DNA of 46,054 bases. Source: Streptomyces somaliensis DSM 40738 (GTDB lineage: Bacteria > Actinomycetota > Actinomycetes > Streptomycetales > Streptomycetaceae). The translations under genes were made by a program, and so were the position numbers. Below the pieces are notes generated by a model. The model was not told the DNA's origin and made no database searches. It was given only the letters and a program-made list of their open reading frames with translations. Below are positions 6,488-13,573 of the stretch, piece by piece. The stretch spans positions 1 through 46,054 of the forward strand of contig JAAXOU010000005.1 in NCBI GenBank assembly GCA_012396115.1, written 5' to 3'. The number at the start of each line of letters is the position of its first letter. Position 1 is the stretch's first letter.

Positions 6488-8044
6488 TCACCGGCGGATG
6501 CCGGTCGCGAACGGGAGCGTGTTCACGAAGGCGCGGTGGTGCTCGCGGTCGCACCACTCCAGTTTCAGGTACGACTTGCCCGCGGACGCCCTGATCGTCC
6601 GCTTGTCCCGGGCGAGGGCCTCGGGGGAGCGGGAGGACACGGTGATGTACCCGACGAGGTTGACGCCCGCCGCGCCGCTGGCGAGGTCCTCGCCGCGCTG
6701 GTCGAGCCGGCCGTGGGCGGCGATGTCGCGGGGGTCGATCGTGCGGTTCATCTTGGCGGCGCGGCTCGCCTCGGCCTCGTCGTTGGTCTTCTCGGTGAGC
6801 ATCCGCTCGATGGCGATCTCGGTCGGTTCGAGGTCCATGGTGACGGCGACCGTGCGGATCACGTCGGGGGTGTGGACGAGCAGCGGCGCCAGGAAGTTGA
6901 CGCCGACCGGGGTCATCGGCCACTCCTTGATCCAGGCCGTGGCGTGGCACCAGGGGGCGCGGGTCGTGGACTCGCGGGTCTTCGCCTTGAGGTACGTCGG
7001 TTCGACGGCGTCGAGCTCGGCCGGCCAGGCGTTGCGCTTGGACATGGCCTGGATGTGGTCGATCGGGTGGTCCGGGTCGTACATGGAGTGCACGAGCGAC
7101 GCGAGGCGGGACTGGCCCAGCGGCTGGCGGACGCGGATGTCGGCCTCGGCGAGGCGGGCGCAGATGTCGGTCAGCTCGCGGGCCATGACGACGGCGAGCC
7201 CGGCGTCCTTGTCGAGCCGCTGCCGCCGGCCGCCGGTGTGGCGGGCGGCGCGGGCGATGGCGTGGGCCTCGGCGGCCAGTTCGCGCGTGTAGTGCATGCA
7301 GGCGACGAGGTACGCGCGGTGCTGCTCGCTGGAGGTCGACACCATGGAGAGCAGCTGGTCGTAGGAGTCCAGGAGCCAGCGCGGGGCGCCCGGGTCGCCG
7401 CGCTGGGCGACGTCCTTGGCGTGGGCGTCGGGGTCGGCGGGGAGGGTGCGGGCCAGCATCTGGATGCGGGTGACGAAGCCGTCCCCGTTGGCGACGTGCT
7501 TGAGGAGGGTGCCGAAGCGGTCCACCAGGGCTTCCTGGTCCTCGCTGTCGCGCAGGCCGACGCCGGGGCCCTCGATCTCGATGGCGGCGGTCACGGTGCG
7601 GCGGTCGGCGTGGAGGAGCACGGCGATCTCGTCGGGGCCGAAGGGGGCGGAGAGCCAGTTGATGCGGCCGATGCCCGGCGGGGGGCCGATCTCGACCTCG
7701 CGGCCGTCGAGGCGCGTACCGGCCTCCATGGCGGCGGAGCGGTACGTGGTGCCCTGCCGGAGAATGCGCTTGTAGCTGCGGTTCACCTCGTACCAGCGGT
7801 AGAAGGTCCGGCCGCGGTAGGGGACGTACACGGCGGCGAGGGCGAGCATCGGGAAGCCGACGAGCAGCACGATGCGCAGGGAGAGGACCGGTACGAGGAG
7901 GCCGCACATCATGCCGACGAACGCGCCGGCGATGATCAGGGCGATCTCGCCGGTCTCGCGGTTCTTGCCGATGATCGCGTTCGGCCGGGCGCGGCCGATG
8001 AGGTACGCGCGGCGGGGCGTGATCGGATGGGACTGGGTCGTCAC
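6488..8044 (-). CDS. SCO6880 family protein (PrgI/VirB4 N-terminal type)
   Basis: A 518-aa protein that I recognise as the SCO6880 family found in actinobacterial type IV-like loci. After a short cytoplasmic start come two close membrane segments (about 35-53 and 56-75), the arrangement of PrgI/VirB3-like proteins. A large soluble part follows that resembles the N-terminal domain of VirB4, including INWLSAPFGPDEIAVLLHAD and the later WCHATAWIKEWP. It has no Walker motifs, so it most likely partners the ATPase encoded just downstream. Its ATG overlaps the stop of the TrbL-like gene by four bases (ATGA). The 139-base gap after it holds a small tandem repeat. Confidence 0.85.
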   Translation of the reverse strand: MTTQSHPITPRRAYLIGRARPNAIIGKNRETGEIALIIAGAFVGMMCGLLVPVLSLRIVLLVGFPMLALAAVYVPYRGRTFYRWYEVNRSYKRILRQGTTYRSAAMEAGTRLDGREVEIGPPPGIGRINWLSAPFGPDEIAVLLHADRRTVTAAIEIEGPGVGLRDSEDQEALVDRFGTLLKHVANGDGFVTRIQMLARTLPADPDAHAKDVAQRGDPGAPRWLLDSYDQLLSMVSTSSEQHRAYLVACMHYTRELAAEAHAIARAARHTGGRRQRLDKDAGLAVVMARELTDICARLAEADIRVRQPLGQSRLASLVHSMYDPDHPIDHIQAMSKRNAWPAELDAVEPTYLKAKTRESTTRAPWCHATAWIKEWPMTPVGVNFLAPLLVHTPDVIRTVAVTMDLEPTEIAIERMLTEKTNDEAEASRAAKMNRTIDPRDIAAHGRLDQRGEDLASGAAGVNLVGYITVSSRSPEALARDKRTIRASAGKSYLKLEWCDREHHRAFVNTLPFATGIRR

Positions 8045-9384
8045 CGCCCTCCACCTCCTGGACTGTTGTTGCTGGTGTTACCGGTGCTGCGGCTGGTGTG
8101 CGGGCTGTTGGTGGTCGCCGGGGCGCTGGGCGCGGTGCGCGGCGCGGGTGCGCCGGCGCCCGTGTGGGTGCCGCCGCGGTTGCCGTGGGCGGCGACCCCG
8201 CCGGACACGGCGCCCGCGCCGGTGCTCGGCTGCTGGTGGCTGCGGGCGCTGTGGGTCTTGATGCCCTGGGAGACCAGTGCGGCGGGGGAGGAGATGACGG
8301 CGGCCGCCTGGGCGCCGTCGGTGGCCTGCTTCCGGTTGGTGCGGGCGGTGGCGATCTCGTCGCCGAAGCCGGGCACGAAGCGGTAGATGGCGGCGGAGGC
8401 GAAGATCGCCAGCAGGATGATGGCGAGGCCGGAGACGACGGCGGAGAACGCGTCGGGGCCGTCGCCGGAGGAGAGCGCCCCGGCGAGGCCGAGGACGATC
8501 ACGATGACGGGCTTCACCAGGATGACCGCGATCATGATGCCGGCCCAGCGGCGGACGTGGCCCCACATGTTCCTGTCGACGAGCCCCGCGTAGACGACGG
8601 TCCCGAGCAGGGCGCCCACGTAGAGCAGGGCGGCGCGGATGACCAGCTCCAGCCAGAGGACGCCCGCGGCGAGGATCGACACGAGCGCGACGACGATCAT
8701 CATGATCGGCCCGCCGCCGATGTCGTCGCCCTTCTTCAGGGCGGCGGAGAACGACCCGAAGAACTCGTCGGTCTGCCCGCCCGTACTGGAGGCGATCACC
8801 TCGGTGACGCCGTCGGTCGCGGAGACGAGCGTGTGCAGGATCAGCGGCGTGAACGCCGAGGCGAGCACGGTCAGCCAGAGGAAGCCGACGGCCTCGGAGA
8901 GCGCCGTGCTCAGCGGGGCGCCCCGGATGGCGCGCTTGGCGACGGCGAGCAGCCAGAGGACGAGGGTGAGGACGGTGGAGGCGGCGAAGACGACCGCGTA
9001 CTGCTTGAGGAACTGCGGGTTCGTGAAGTCGACGGCGGCGGTGCTGTCGACGGCGGCGCTCAGCTTGTCCACGGTCCACGCGGCAGCGTCGGCGCAGCCG
9101 CGGGCGAGGGAGGAGAGGGGGTCGACGGCGTCGCCGGGGTCGAGGGGGTCGACGGAGCGGGAGGTGCCGCCGGGGTCCTGGCTCTCGCAGAATTCACGGG
9201 TGGGGCCGACGATGAGGTCGCAGTCGGGGTTCCCGGTCGGGGACGGACTCGCCGAGGGCGACGCCGTCGGGCTCGGCGCGGGGGTCGGGGCGGCGTACGC
9301 CCCGGACGCGAGTAGGACCACCGCCGTCTGAACAGAGGTGAGGACGGCGGCGACACGCAGCGCGCGGCGCGGGTTACCGGGCAT
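8041..9384 (-). CDS. TrbL/VirB6-like polytopic membrane protein
   Basis: A 447-aa protein, the likely inner-membrane channel component. An N-terminal signal sequence (RVAAVLTSVQTAVVLLASGA) is followed by a Pro/Ser/Thr-rich extracellular stretch containing an isolated pair of cysteines. Hydrophobic segments then lie at roughly 128-148, 165-188, 225-245, 250-272, 282-305 and 318-340. The tail is long, hydrophilic and rich in Ser/Thr/Gly/His. This layout is that of TrbL/VirB6 proteins and of the SCO6881-type partner of SCO6880. It overlaps the upstream VirB8-like gene by 11 bases and the downstream gene by four, so translation of the three is likely coupled. Confidence 0.82.
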   Translation of the reverse strand: MPGNPRRALRVAAVLTSVQTAVVLLASGAYAAPTPAPSPTASPSASPSPTGNPDCDLIVGPTREFCESQDPGGTSRSVDPLDPGDAVDPLSSLARGCADAAAWTVDKLSAAVDSTAAVDFTNPQFLKQYAVVFAASTVLTLVLWLLAVAKRAIRGAPLSTALSEAVGFLWLTVLASAFTPLILHTLVSATDGVTEVIASSTGGQTDEFFGSFSAALKKGDDIGGGPIMMIVVALVSILAAGVLWLELVIRAALLYVGALLGTVVYAGLVDRNMWGHVRRWAGIMIAVILVKPVIVIVLGLAGALSSGDGPDAFSAVVSGLAIILLAIFASAAIYRFVPGFGDEIATARTNRKQATDGAQAAAVISSPAALVSQGIKTHSARSHQQPSTGAGAVSGGVAAHGNRGGTHTGAGAPAPRTAPSAPATTNSPHTSRSTGNTSNNSPGGGGR

Positions 9385-10237
9385 ACGTGAAGCCTCCGAA
9401 CTCCTCGACGGCCTGAGCGATCTCGTCGGCGTCGGATGCGGTGCGGTCGGCGCTCACCGGCGCGGGCCCCTCCTTCTGGGAGAAGCTTTCGACCTTCCAG
9501 TCACCGCCCGACCACTGCAGCTTGACGATCATGGTGAACCAGTCGCTGGTCACCGGGTTGGTGGAGCCGACGCCGGCCGTGCCGAAGACGCCGGTGCACC
9601 AGACCTCGATGATCGCGGCCTGGCTGTCCATCTGGATGACCTTCGTCCCCATGGGTGCGGTGCGGGAGACGTACGTCATGCCGGGGGCCGCGTTGCCGTC
9701 GGCGTCCAGGCCCAGCTTGGCGAGGAACTGAGGGCTGTAGGCCCTGGCGAAGTCGGCCTCGAGTTCACTGGCCTTGCTCGGCACGAAGACCCGGCGCAGG
9801 ATCTCCGGACGCTGCCGGGGCTTGAGGATCTCGGCGGAGACCAGCGCCACCGCGTAGTTCGCCGCGGCGCTCTGGGCTCCCTGCTCGTCGTGGGAGAAGC
9901 CCGCCGGGATGGTGCCGTCCTTGCCGGTGACGGGTTTCGTGCCGGTGGCCGCCGTGGGGGGCGGGGCGCCCTCGCGGGGGGCCTTGGCCGTGTCCTTGCC
10001 CCCGTCGCCGCCGGAGCGGTTCGCGAAGGCGATCGCGGCGATGAGCAGGACGACCACGCCGACGACCGTCACCAGCGACCGCGAGGAGCGCGGCGGGCGC
10101 CGCGCGGGGCCCCCGAAGTCGTCCCCGAAGTCGTCGGCGGGCTCGTTCCCGGGGAAGCGGGTGCGGGTCCGCTCCGCACCGCCCCGACCGCCCCTGCCCC
10201 GGCCGCCCCCGCCCTCGTACTCGTCGCCGAAGCTCAT
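9374..10237 (-). CDS. VirB8/TcpC-like single-pass membrane protein
   Basis: A 287-aa protein with a glycine- and arginine-rich cytoplasmic N-terminus (1-54), one membrane helix (about 55-72) and an extracytoplasmic domain of some 200 residues. The last part, WCTGVFGTAGVGSTNPVTSDWF through WSGGDWKVESF, alternates strands as an NTF2-like fold does. That fold is used by VirB8 and by TcpC of Gram-positive conjugation systems. Assignment rests on topology, fold pattern and position before a TrbL-like gene, not on a catalytic motif. Read together with the adjacent overlapping genes it is probably the assembly scaffold of the channel. Confidence 0.65.
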   Translation of the reverse strand: MSFGDEYEGGGGRGRGGRGGAERTRTRFPGNEPADDFGDDFGGPARRPPRSSRSLVTVVGVVVLLIAAIAFANRSGGDGGKDTAKAPREGAPPPTAATGTKPVTGKDGTIPAGFSHDEQGAQSAAANYAVALVSAEILKPRQRPEILRRVFVPSKASELEADFARAYSPQFLAKLGLDADGNAAPGMTYVSRTAPMGTKVIQMDSQAAIIEVWCTGVFGTAGVGSTNPVTSDWFTMIVKLQWSGGDWKVESFSQKEGPAPVSADRTASDADEIAQAVEEFGGFTYAR

Positions 10238-10372
10238 GACGGGTACGCCTCCTCGAACGACGGCTGCTGCCGTGATGCTGTCCGCGTCGCGTACGCGGTG
10301 TGGTGAGTGGACATCAGGGGACGCATCCTTCGCGGGCGCCGGAGCTGAAGGCGGGTCGGGTGGAGCGGCGGG

Positions 10373-10681
10373 CTAGACGGCCATCCCGTACACGATGGTG
10401 AACAGCGTGCCGAGCGATCCGATGATGAAGACGCCGGTCAGGCCGGCCACGATCAGGCCCTTGCCCTGCTCGGCGCTGAAGGTGTCGCGCAGCGCGGTCG
10501 CGCCGATGCGCTGCTTGGCCGCCCCCCAGATGGCGATGCCGAGGCACAGCAGGATGGCCACGGCCATCACGATCTCGATCATCACACGGGCCTGGTTGCC
10601 CAGGCTCCCGAAGGGCCCCCAGTTCGGGGCGATTCCGCCAATGATGGTGGTGATGTCGCCCTTCTCGGCCGCCAGGTACAT
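10373..10681 (-). CDS. Small two-helix membrane protein, VirB2-like candidate
   Basis: About 102 aa with two hydrophobic segments, EIVMAVAILLCLGIAIWGAA near the middle and LIVAGLTGVFIIGSLGTLF near the end, joined by a short charged loop containing RIGATALRDTFSAEQGKG. This is the topology of VirB2/TrbC pilin-type subunits, and the gene is second in the secretion-like operon, where such a gene is expected. An ATG at 10681 is preferred: AGGGG lies 11 bases upstream, whereas the in-frame GTG at 10690 is only two bases from it. A cleaved signal is not obvious. A pilin role is inference. Confidence 0.7.
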   Translation of the reverse strand: MYLAAEKGDITTIIGGIAPNWGPFGSLGNQARVMIEIVMAVAILLCLGIAIWGAAKQRIGATALRDTFSAEQGKGLIVAGLTGVFIIGSLGTLFTIVYGMAV

Positions 10682-10706
10682 GTAACTCACCGCCCCTATT
10701 CGGTAG

Positions 10707-10740
10707 GTTGACGACCCGCCGGGTGACGCGGGCCGTCAAC
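10707..10740 (-). promoter_or_regulatory. Hairpin in the leader of the VirB2-like gene
   Basis: Arms GTTGACGACCCGC and GCGGGCCGTCAAC pair over 12 of 13 positions around an 8-base loop. The hairpin begins only about 16-25 bases upstream of the candidate start codons. It lacks a T-run on the reverse strand, so it looks more like a translational or mRNA-stability element than a terminator. Confidence 0.5.
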
Positions 10741-11033
10741 TATCTTCGCTGATCGAACCGCCCACGTACGACGTCTTGGCGGGTCTCTTTACCCGAACTC
10801 CGCACATTTGACCGTCCTCCCCTCCCTGACCTGCGCGGGTGGGGTGCGGGGCTCGCGCGGATATACGGATGACCACTCTGTTTATCACGCAGTGTGACCA
10901 TGGGCAATGACCGGCGTTGTCCGCTGCCTGGCGATTTGCCCGGATACGGCGATGCCGCCGTCGGAGGGGCTTCCGGCGGCGGCGGTGCGCGGTGCGCTCG
11001 GGCGGATGCGGGGCGGGCCCCGCAGGAGGGGTA
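10741..11033. other. Non-coding spacer between the first two genes of the secretion-like operon
   Basis: About 290 bases with no convincing reading frame. It holds one unusually AT-rich patch at about 10860-10905 (GGATATACGGATGACC, then TGTTTATCACGCAGTGTGACC split by a few bases). Read on the reverse strand this could carry a -10 such as TATATC. It suggests that the VirB2-like gene has its own promoter in addition to any read-through from the 39-aa gene. Confidence 0.4.
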
Positions 11034-11153
11034 CTAGCCCGTCTTGACGAGGAAGTAGCCCAGGACCGCGATGGCGAAGGCGGTCATCGTGATGACGGCG
11101 ATCGCGGCGCCGGTTCCCCCGGGGTCCCCGAGCCGGCTCACCTTGTTCCCCAT
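11034..11153 (-). CDS. 39-aa single-pass membrane peptide
   Basis: The peptide starts MGNKVSRLGDPGGTG and continues into one hydrophobic helix (AAIAVITMTAFAIAVLGYFL), ending VKTG. GGGAG lies six bases before the ATG. A longer in-frame extension upstream exists but has no ribosome binding site and unlike codon use. It stands first in the secretion-like operon, reading the same way. The size and topology fit a small accessory or structural subunit. No family name is known to me. It is too short for many automatic gene callers. Confidence 0.7.
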   Translation of the reverse strand: MGNKVSRLGDPGGTGAAIAVITMTAFAIAVLGYFLVKTG

Positions 11154-11645
11154 GGTGTTCTCCCGTGGTGCTGGCCCCGGCCTGGATGTCGCCGGGGTGT
11201 GAACACAGCCGTTTGCGACTGCGGGCACAGAGTAACGGGTGTGGTCCAGACCAGGTGGAGGGGGCCGGATGGAGGGGGAACGGGAGGACGGCTCGGGAAA
11301 GGGGAGCCGACCGGGGGCCGCCACCGCCGGGCGGAAGCGGAGGGAGCGGCGGCGGCGACCTTCCTGCGGAGCGAGGGGGACCCGCTGGGGGCGGTGCGTT
11401 CGCGCAGGTCAGGGCGGGGCGGTAGGGCGCCGCTCATCGACGGGGCAGCGGGGGCGCGCCCGGCGCGGGATCGGCGGGTACGTCTCCCGTGGAGTCGGCG
11501 CCCCCGGCGCGGCCGGTGCGGGGGACGCCGTGTTCCGGTCCGTGGCTGACCTATCTGTTTCTCGGATGTTCATTTGTATACGTGGTTTGCTCGACCGTGC
11601 TCGGGTCCCTCCGGCATGAGCCGGCATGAGATCGAGCGCCGGAGG
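11154..11645. other. Regulatory spacer ahead of the secretion-like operon
   Basis: Nearly 490 bases between the DUF397 gene and the 39-aa gene, both reading left. Frames through it are shadows with poor codon bias. It contains short dyads such as TGTGAACACA (11198-11207) and GGTCCAGACC (11243-11252) close to the start of the operon. A less GC-rich stretch lies at 11560-11600 just downstream of the DUF397 gene. It is long enough to hold the main promoter of the operon. Confidence 0.4.
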
Positions 11646-11987
11646 TCATCCCGCGAGCCGGTCGAACTCCCCGTCCCGCACCCCGGCGGCGAAGGCGTCC
11701 CACTGGGCGGCGGTCGTGGTGACGACCACGCCGGGGTCGTCCGCGCTCCGCAGCCGGAGGATCCCGCCGGGGCCGCGCTCCACGCCGGGAAGGGGCGGTC
11801 GGCCGGCCTCGATGGCCTCCCGCCACGCCCGCCAGGTGGCGGGGGCGAGGGTGAGCACGGCGCCGGTGGGATCGCTGCTCTCGACGAGTCTGACCGCCCC
11901 CCGGGGCGCGGGCGCGAGGTGTATGCAGGCGTCGCCGGTGGCGCAGTGGGAGGACTTCCGCCAGGTCTGGCCGTACGCGTTACGCAT
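11646..11987 (-). CDS. Tandem DUF397 protein (WhiJ-associated type)
   Basis: A 113-aa protein made of two DUF397 units. The first begins WRKSSHCATGDACIHLA and runs to WREAIEAG; the second runs from ILRLRSADDPGVVVTTTAAQWDAFAAGV to the end. Proteins of this family are small partners of WhiJ-like regulators in Streptomyces. The ATG at 11987 is chosen because AAGGGA lies about eight bases upstream. An alternative GTG at 12002 overlaps the regulator's stop as GTGA and would add five residues. In either case the gene is tightly coupled to the regulator. It is the last gene before the long spacer that precedes the secretion-like operon. Confidence 0.85.
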   Translation of the reverse strand: MRNAYGQTWRKSSHCATGDACIHLAPAPRGAVRLVESSDPTGAVLTLAPATWRAWREAIEAGRPPLPGVERGPGGILRLRSADDPGVVVTTTAAQWDAFAAGVRDGEFDRLAG

Positions 11988-11998
11988 CGGGGATCCCT

Positions 11999-12850
11999 TC
12001 ACAGCTGTCGGGCGATGTGGTGGATGAGGTCGCGGGACTCCTCCGGCCCGAGGGCCACCGCTTCCATGCGGTCGAGGAGGAGCCGGTACTCCTCAAGTTC
12101 AGGCGGAGAGTCCAGCAGGACCGGGCCGTGCGACTGGTCGAGGTGGACGGTGTCGAGCTGCGGTACCGGCCCGCAGGCGAAGTTCACCGACTGCCCGGCG
12201 CCGGGGAAGGCGCCGACGTCGAAGGGGATGACCAGGACGCTGATGTGGGGCCGCTCGCTCATGTCCAGTACGTGCTGGAGCTGCGCTCTGGCCACCTCGG
12301 GTCCGCCGACCCTCATGCGCAGGGCGGCTTCGTGGACGATCGTGCTGTACGGGATCGGCCGCGGCCCGTGGAGGACGGCCTGGCGCCGGATGCGGTGGGA
12401 CGCCCGATGCTCGACCTCCGACGGCGGGGTGACGGGAAGCAGTTGCCTGAAGATCTCGCGAGCGTGGTCGAGCGTCTGCAGCAGGCCGGGGATGTGGGCG
12501 GTGTACGCCGTGCGCAAGGCGGTCGCGTGGTGTTCCAGCTCCGCGAGGTCGAGCAGGCTCGGCGGCAGTATCCCGCGGTACTGCTCCCACCAGCCCTTCG
12601 TGCGCTCTCCCGCCATGGTCGCGAGGGCGTCGACGTACGCCTGGTCGGTGCAGCCGTACGTACGGGCCATCGCGCGTACGCGGTCGGGACTCACTCCGAA
12701 GCGCGCCCTCTCGACATTGCTGAGCTGCCCCGAGCTGGTGCCCAGCCGTTGGGCCGCCTCGGTCGAGGTGAGACCCGCGCGTTCGCGCAGGCGGCGCAGC
12801 TCGGCGGCGATGCGGGCGCGTCGCGCGGTGATGGGCGGCCGCGAGGTCAT
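11999..12850 (-). CDS. XRE-family regulator with DUF5753 domain (WhiJ-like)
   Basis: A 283-aa DNA-binding protein. The helix-turn-helix spans about residues 10-65 (IAAELRRLRERAGLTSTEAA, then LGTSSGQLSNVERARFGVSP). The remainder is the DUF5753 ligand or partner domain, with IPGLLQTLDHAREIFRQLL and the late ISVLVIPFDVGAFPGA. The ATG at 12850 is set by AGGGGG six bases upstream; earlier ATG codons are badly spaced. Regulators of this type act with a DUF397 protein, encoded immediately downstream, in the control of aerial growth and antibiotic genes in Streptomyces. Two palindromes lie between it and the divergent HATPase gene. Confidence 0.9.
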   Translation of the reverse strand: MTSRPPITARRARIAAELRRLRERAGLTSTEAAQRLGTSSGQLSNVERARFGVSPDRVRAMARTYGCTDQAYVDALATMAGERTKGWWEQYRGILPPSLLDLAELEHHATALRTAYTAHIPGLLQTLDHAREIFRQLLPVTPPSEVEHRASHRIRRQAVLHGPRPIPYSTIVHEAALRMRVGGPEVARAQLQHVLDMSERPHISVLVIPFDVGAFPGAGQSVNFACGPVPQLDTVHLDQSHGPVLLDSPPELEEYRLLLDRMEAVALGPEESRDLIHHIARQL

Positions 12851-12911
12851 GGACATCCCCCTGACGAACAGCTGACTGGCCCCGTCACCCACACGGGCGT
12901 TTCCAGCACGA

Positions 12912-12942
12912 GAATCCTTGGATTCCTGCAAAGAATCTTTGC
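12912..12942. promoter_or_regulatory. Two adjacent palindromes, candidate operators
   Basis: GAATCC-TT-GGATTC (12912-12925) is followed after two bases by GCAAAG-AAT-CTTTGC (12928-12942). Both are perfect dyads in a conspicuously AT-rich patch between the WhiJ-like regulator and the divergent HATPase gene. An autoregulatory operator for the XRE protein is the simplest reading; no binding data are implied. Confidence 0.5.
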
Positions 12943-13059
12943 GGCGGCTCTAGTGTCCCTACCAGGCCACCCGCCAGGAAGCGCACCGGTCGACGGGCCG
13001 GCAGAGCCACCGGGCACACGCATGTTCGCCTCAACTCTCCCCACTCACCGGAGACTTCC

Positions 13060-13518
13060 ATGTCCTTCACCGTAACGCCGCCGTGGGCGTACACCCTCCA
13101 GCTCCCGCAGGATCCGCGCGGCCCCGGCATCGCCCGGCGCACCGTCCGCACCGTTTTGGCGGCCTACGGGATGCAGGCCCTGACCGCCGTCGCCGAACTC
13201 GTCACCAGCGAGCTGGTCACCAACGCGTACCTGTACTCCGACGCCCCGTACAGCCTCCGCCTGGACGCCACCGGCCCGGGGCGGCTGCGGGTGAGCGTCC
13301 GGGACGGCAACCCGTACATCCCGGCCCCGTTCCGGGGCGGTACGGCCGCTTCGGCGGAGGACGGCGACGAACGCGGGCGCGGGCTGCGGCTCGTGGAGCT
13401 GTGCGCCGACGACTTCGGGGCGCGTCCGCTGGGCGACGGCGGCCCCTTCGGGGAGGGCGGCGGGAAACTGCTGTGGGCCGAGTGCGCGGAACCGGCGGCG
13501 GACGCGGGTGACGGCTGA
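13060..13518 (+). CDS. HATPase_c protein, anti-sigma-factor-like
   Basis: A 152-aa GHKL-fold ATP-binding protein of the RsbW/SpoIIAB type common in Streptomyces. The N box is AELVTSELVTNAYLYS (about residues 45-60). The G1 region is VRDGNPYIP and the lid/G2 region is DERGRGLRLVELCADDFG. Such proteins usually bind a sigma factor or anti-anti-sigma partner, or serve with WhiJ-type regulators. GGAG lies six bases before the ATG. It is transcribed away from the WhiJ-like gene and ends 55 bases from the convergent DUF1266 gene. No sigma factor gene is adjacent. Confidence 0.88.
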   Translation: MSFTVTPPWAYTLQLPQDPRGPGIARRTVRTVLAAYGMQALTAVAELVTSELVTNAYLYSDAPYSLRLDATGPGRLRVSVRDGNPYIPAPFRGGTAASAEDGDERGRGLRLVELCADDFGARPLGDGGPFGEGGGKLLWAECAEPAADAGDG

Positions 13519-13573
13519 CGCGGGGGACGGCCGGTGTCCGTGCGGCGGGCCGGCTGCCGGTGGGCGGGAACCG

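Noticed and set aside
6254..8386. A 710-codon forward frame antisense to the SCO6880-like gene
   Set aside because: Same GC-bias shadow. The reverse strand has the recognisable protein with an ATGA overlap to its neighbour.
3206..11153. An integrative conjugative element
   Set aside because: No relaxase, integrase, Rep protein, tRNA attachment site or terminal direct repeats were seen, and codon use is native.
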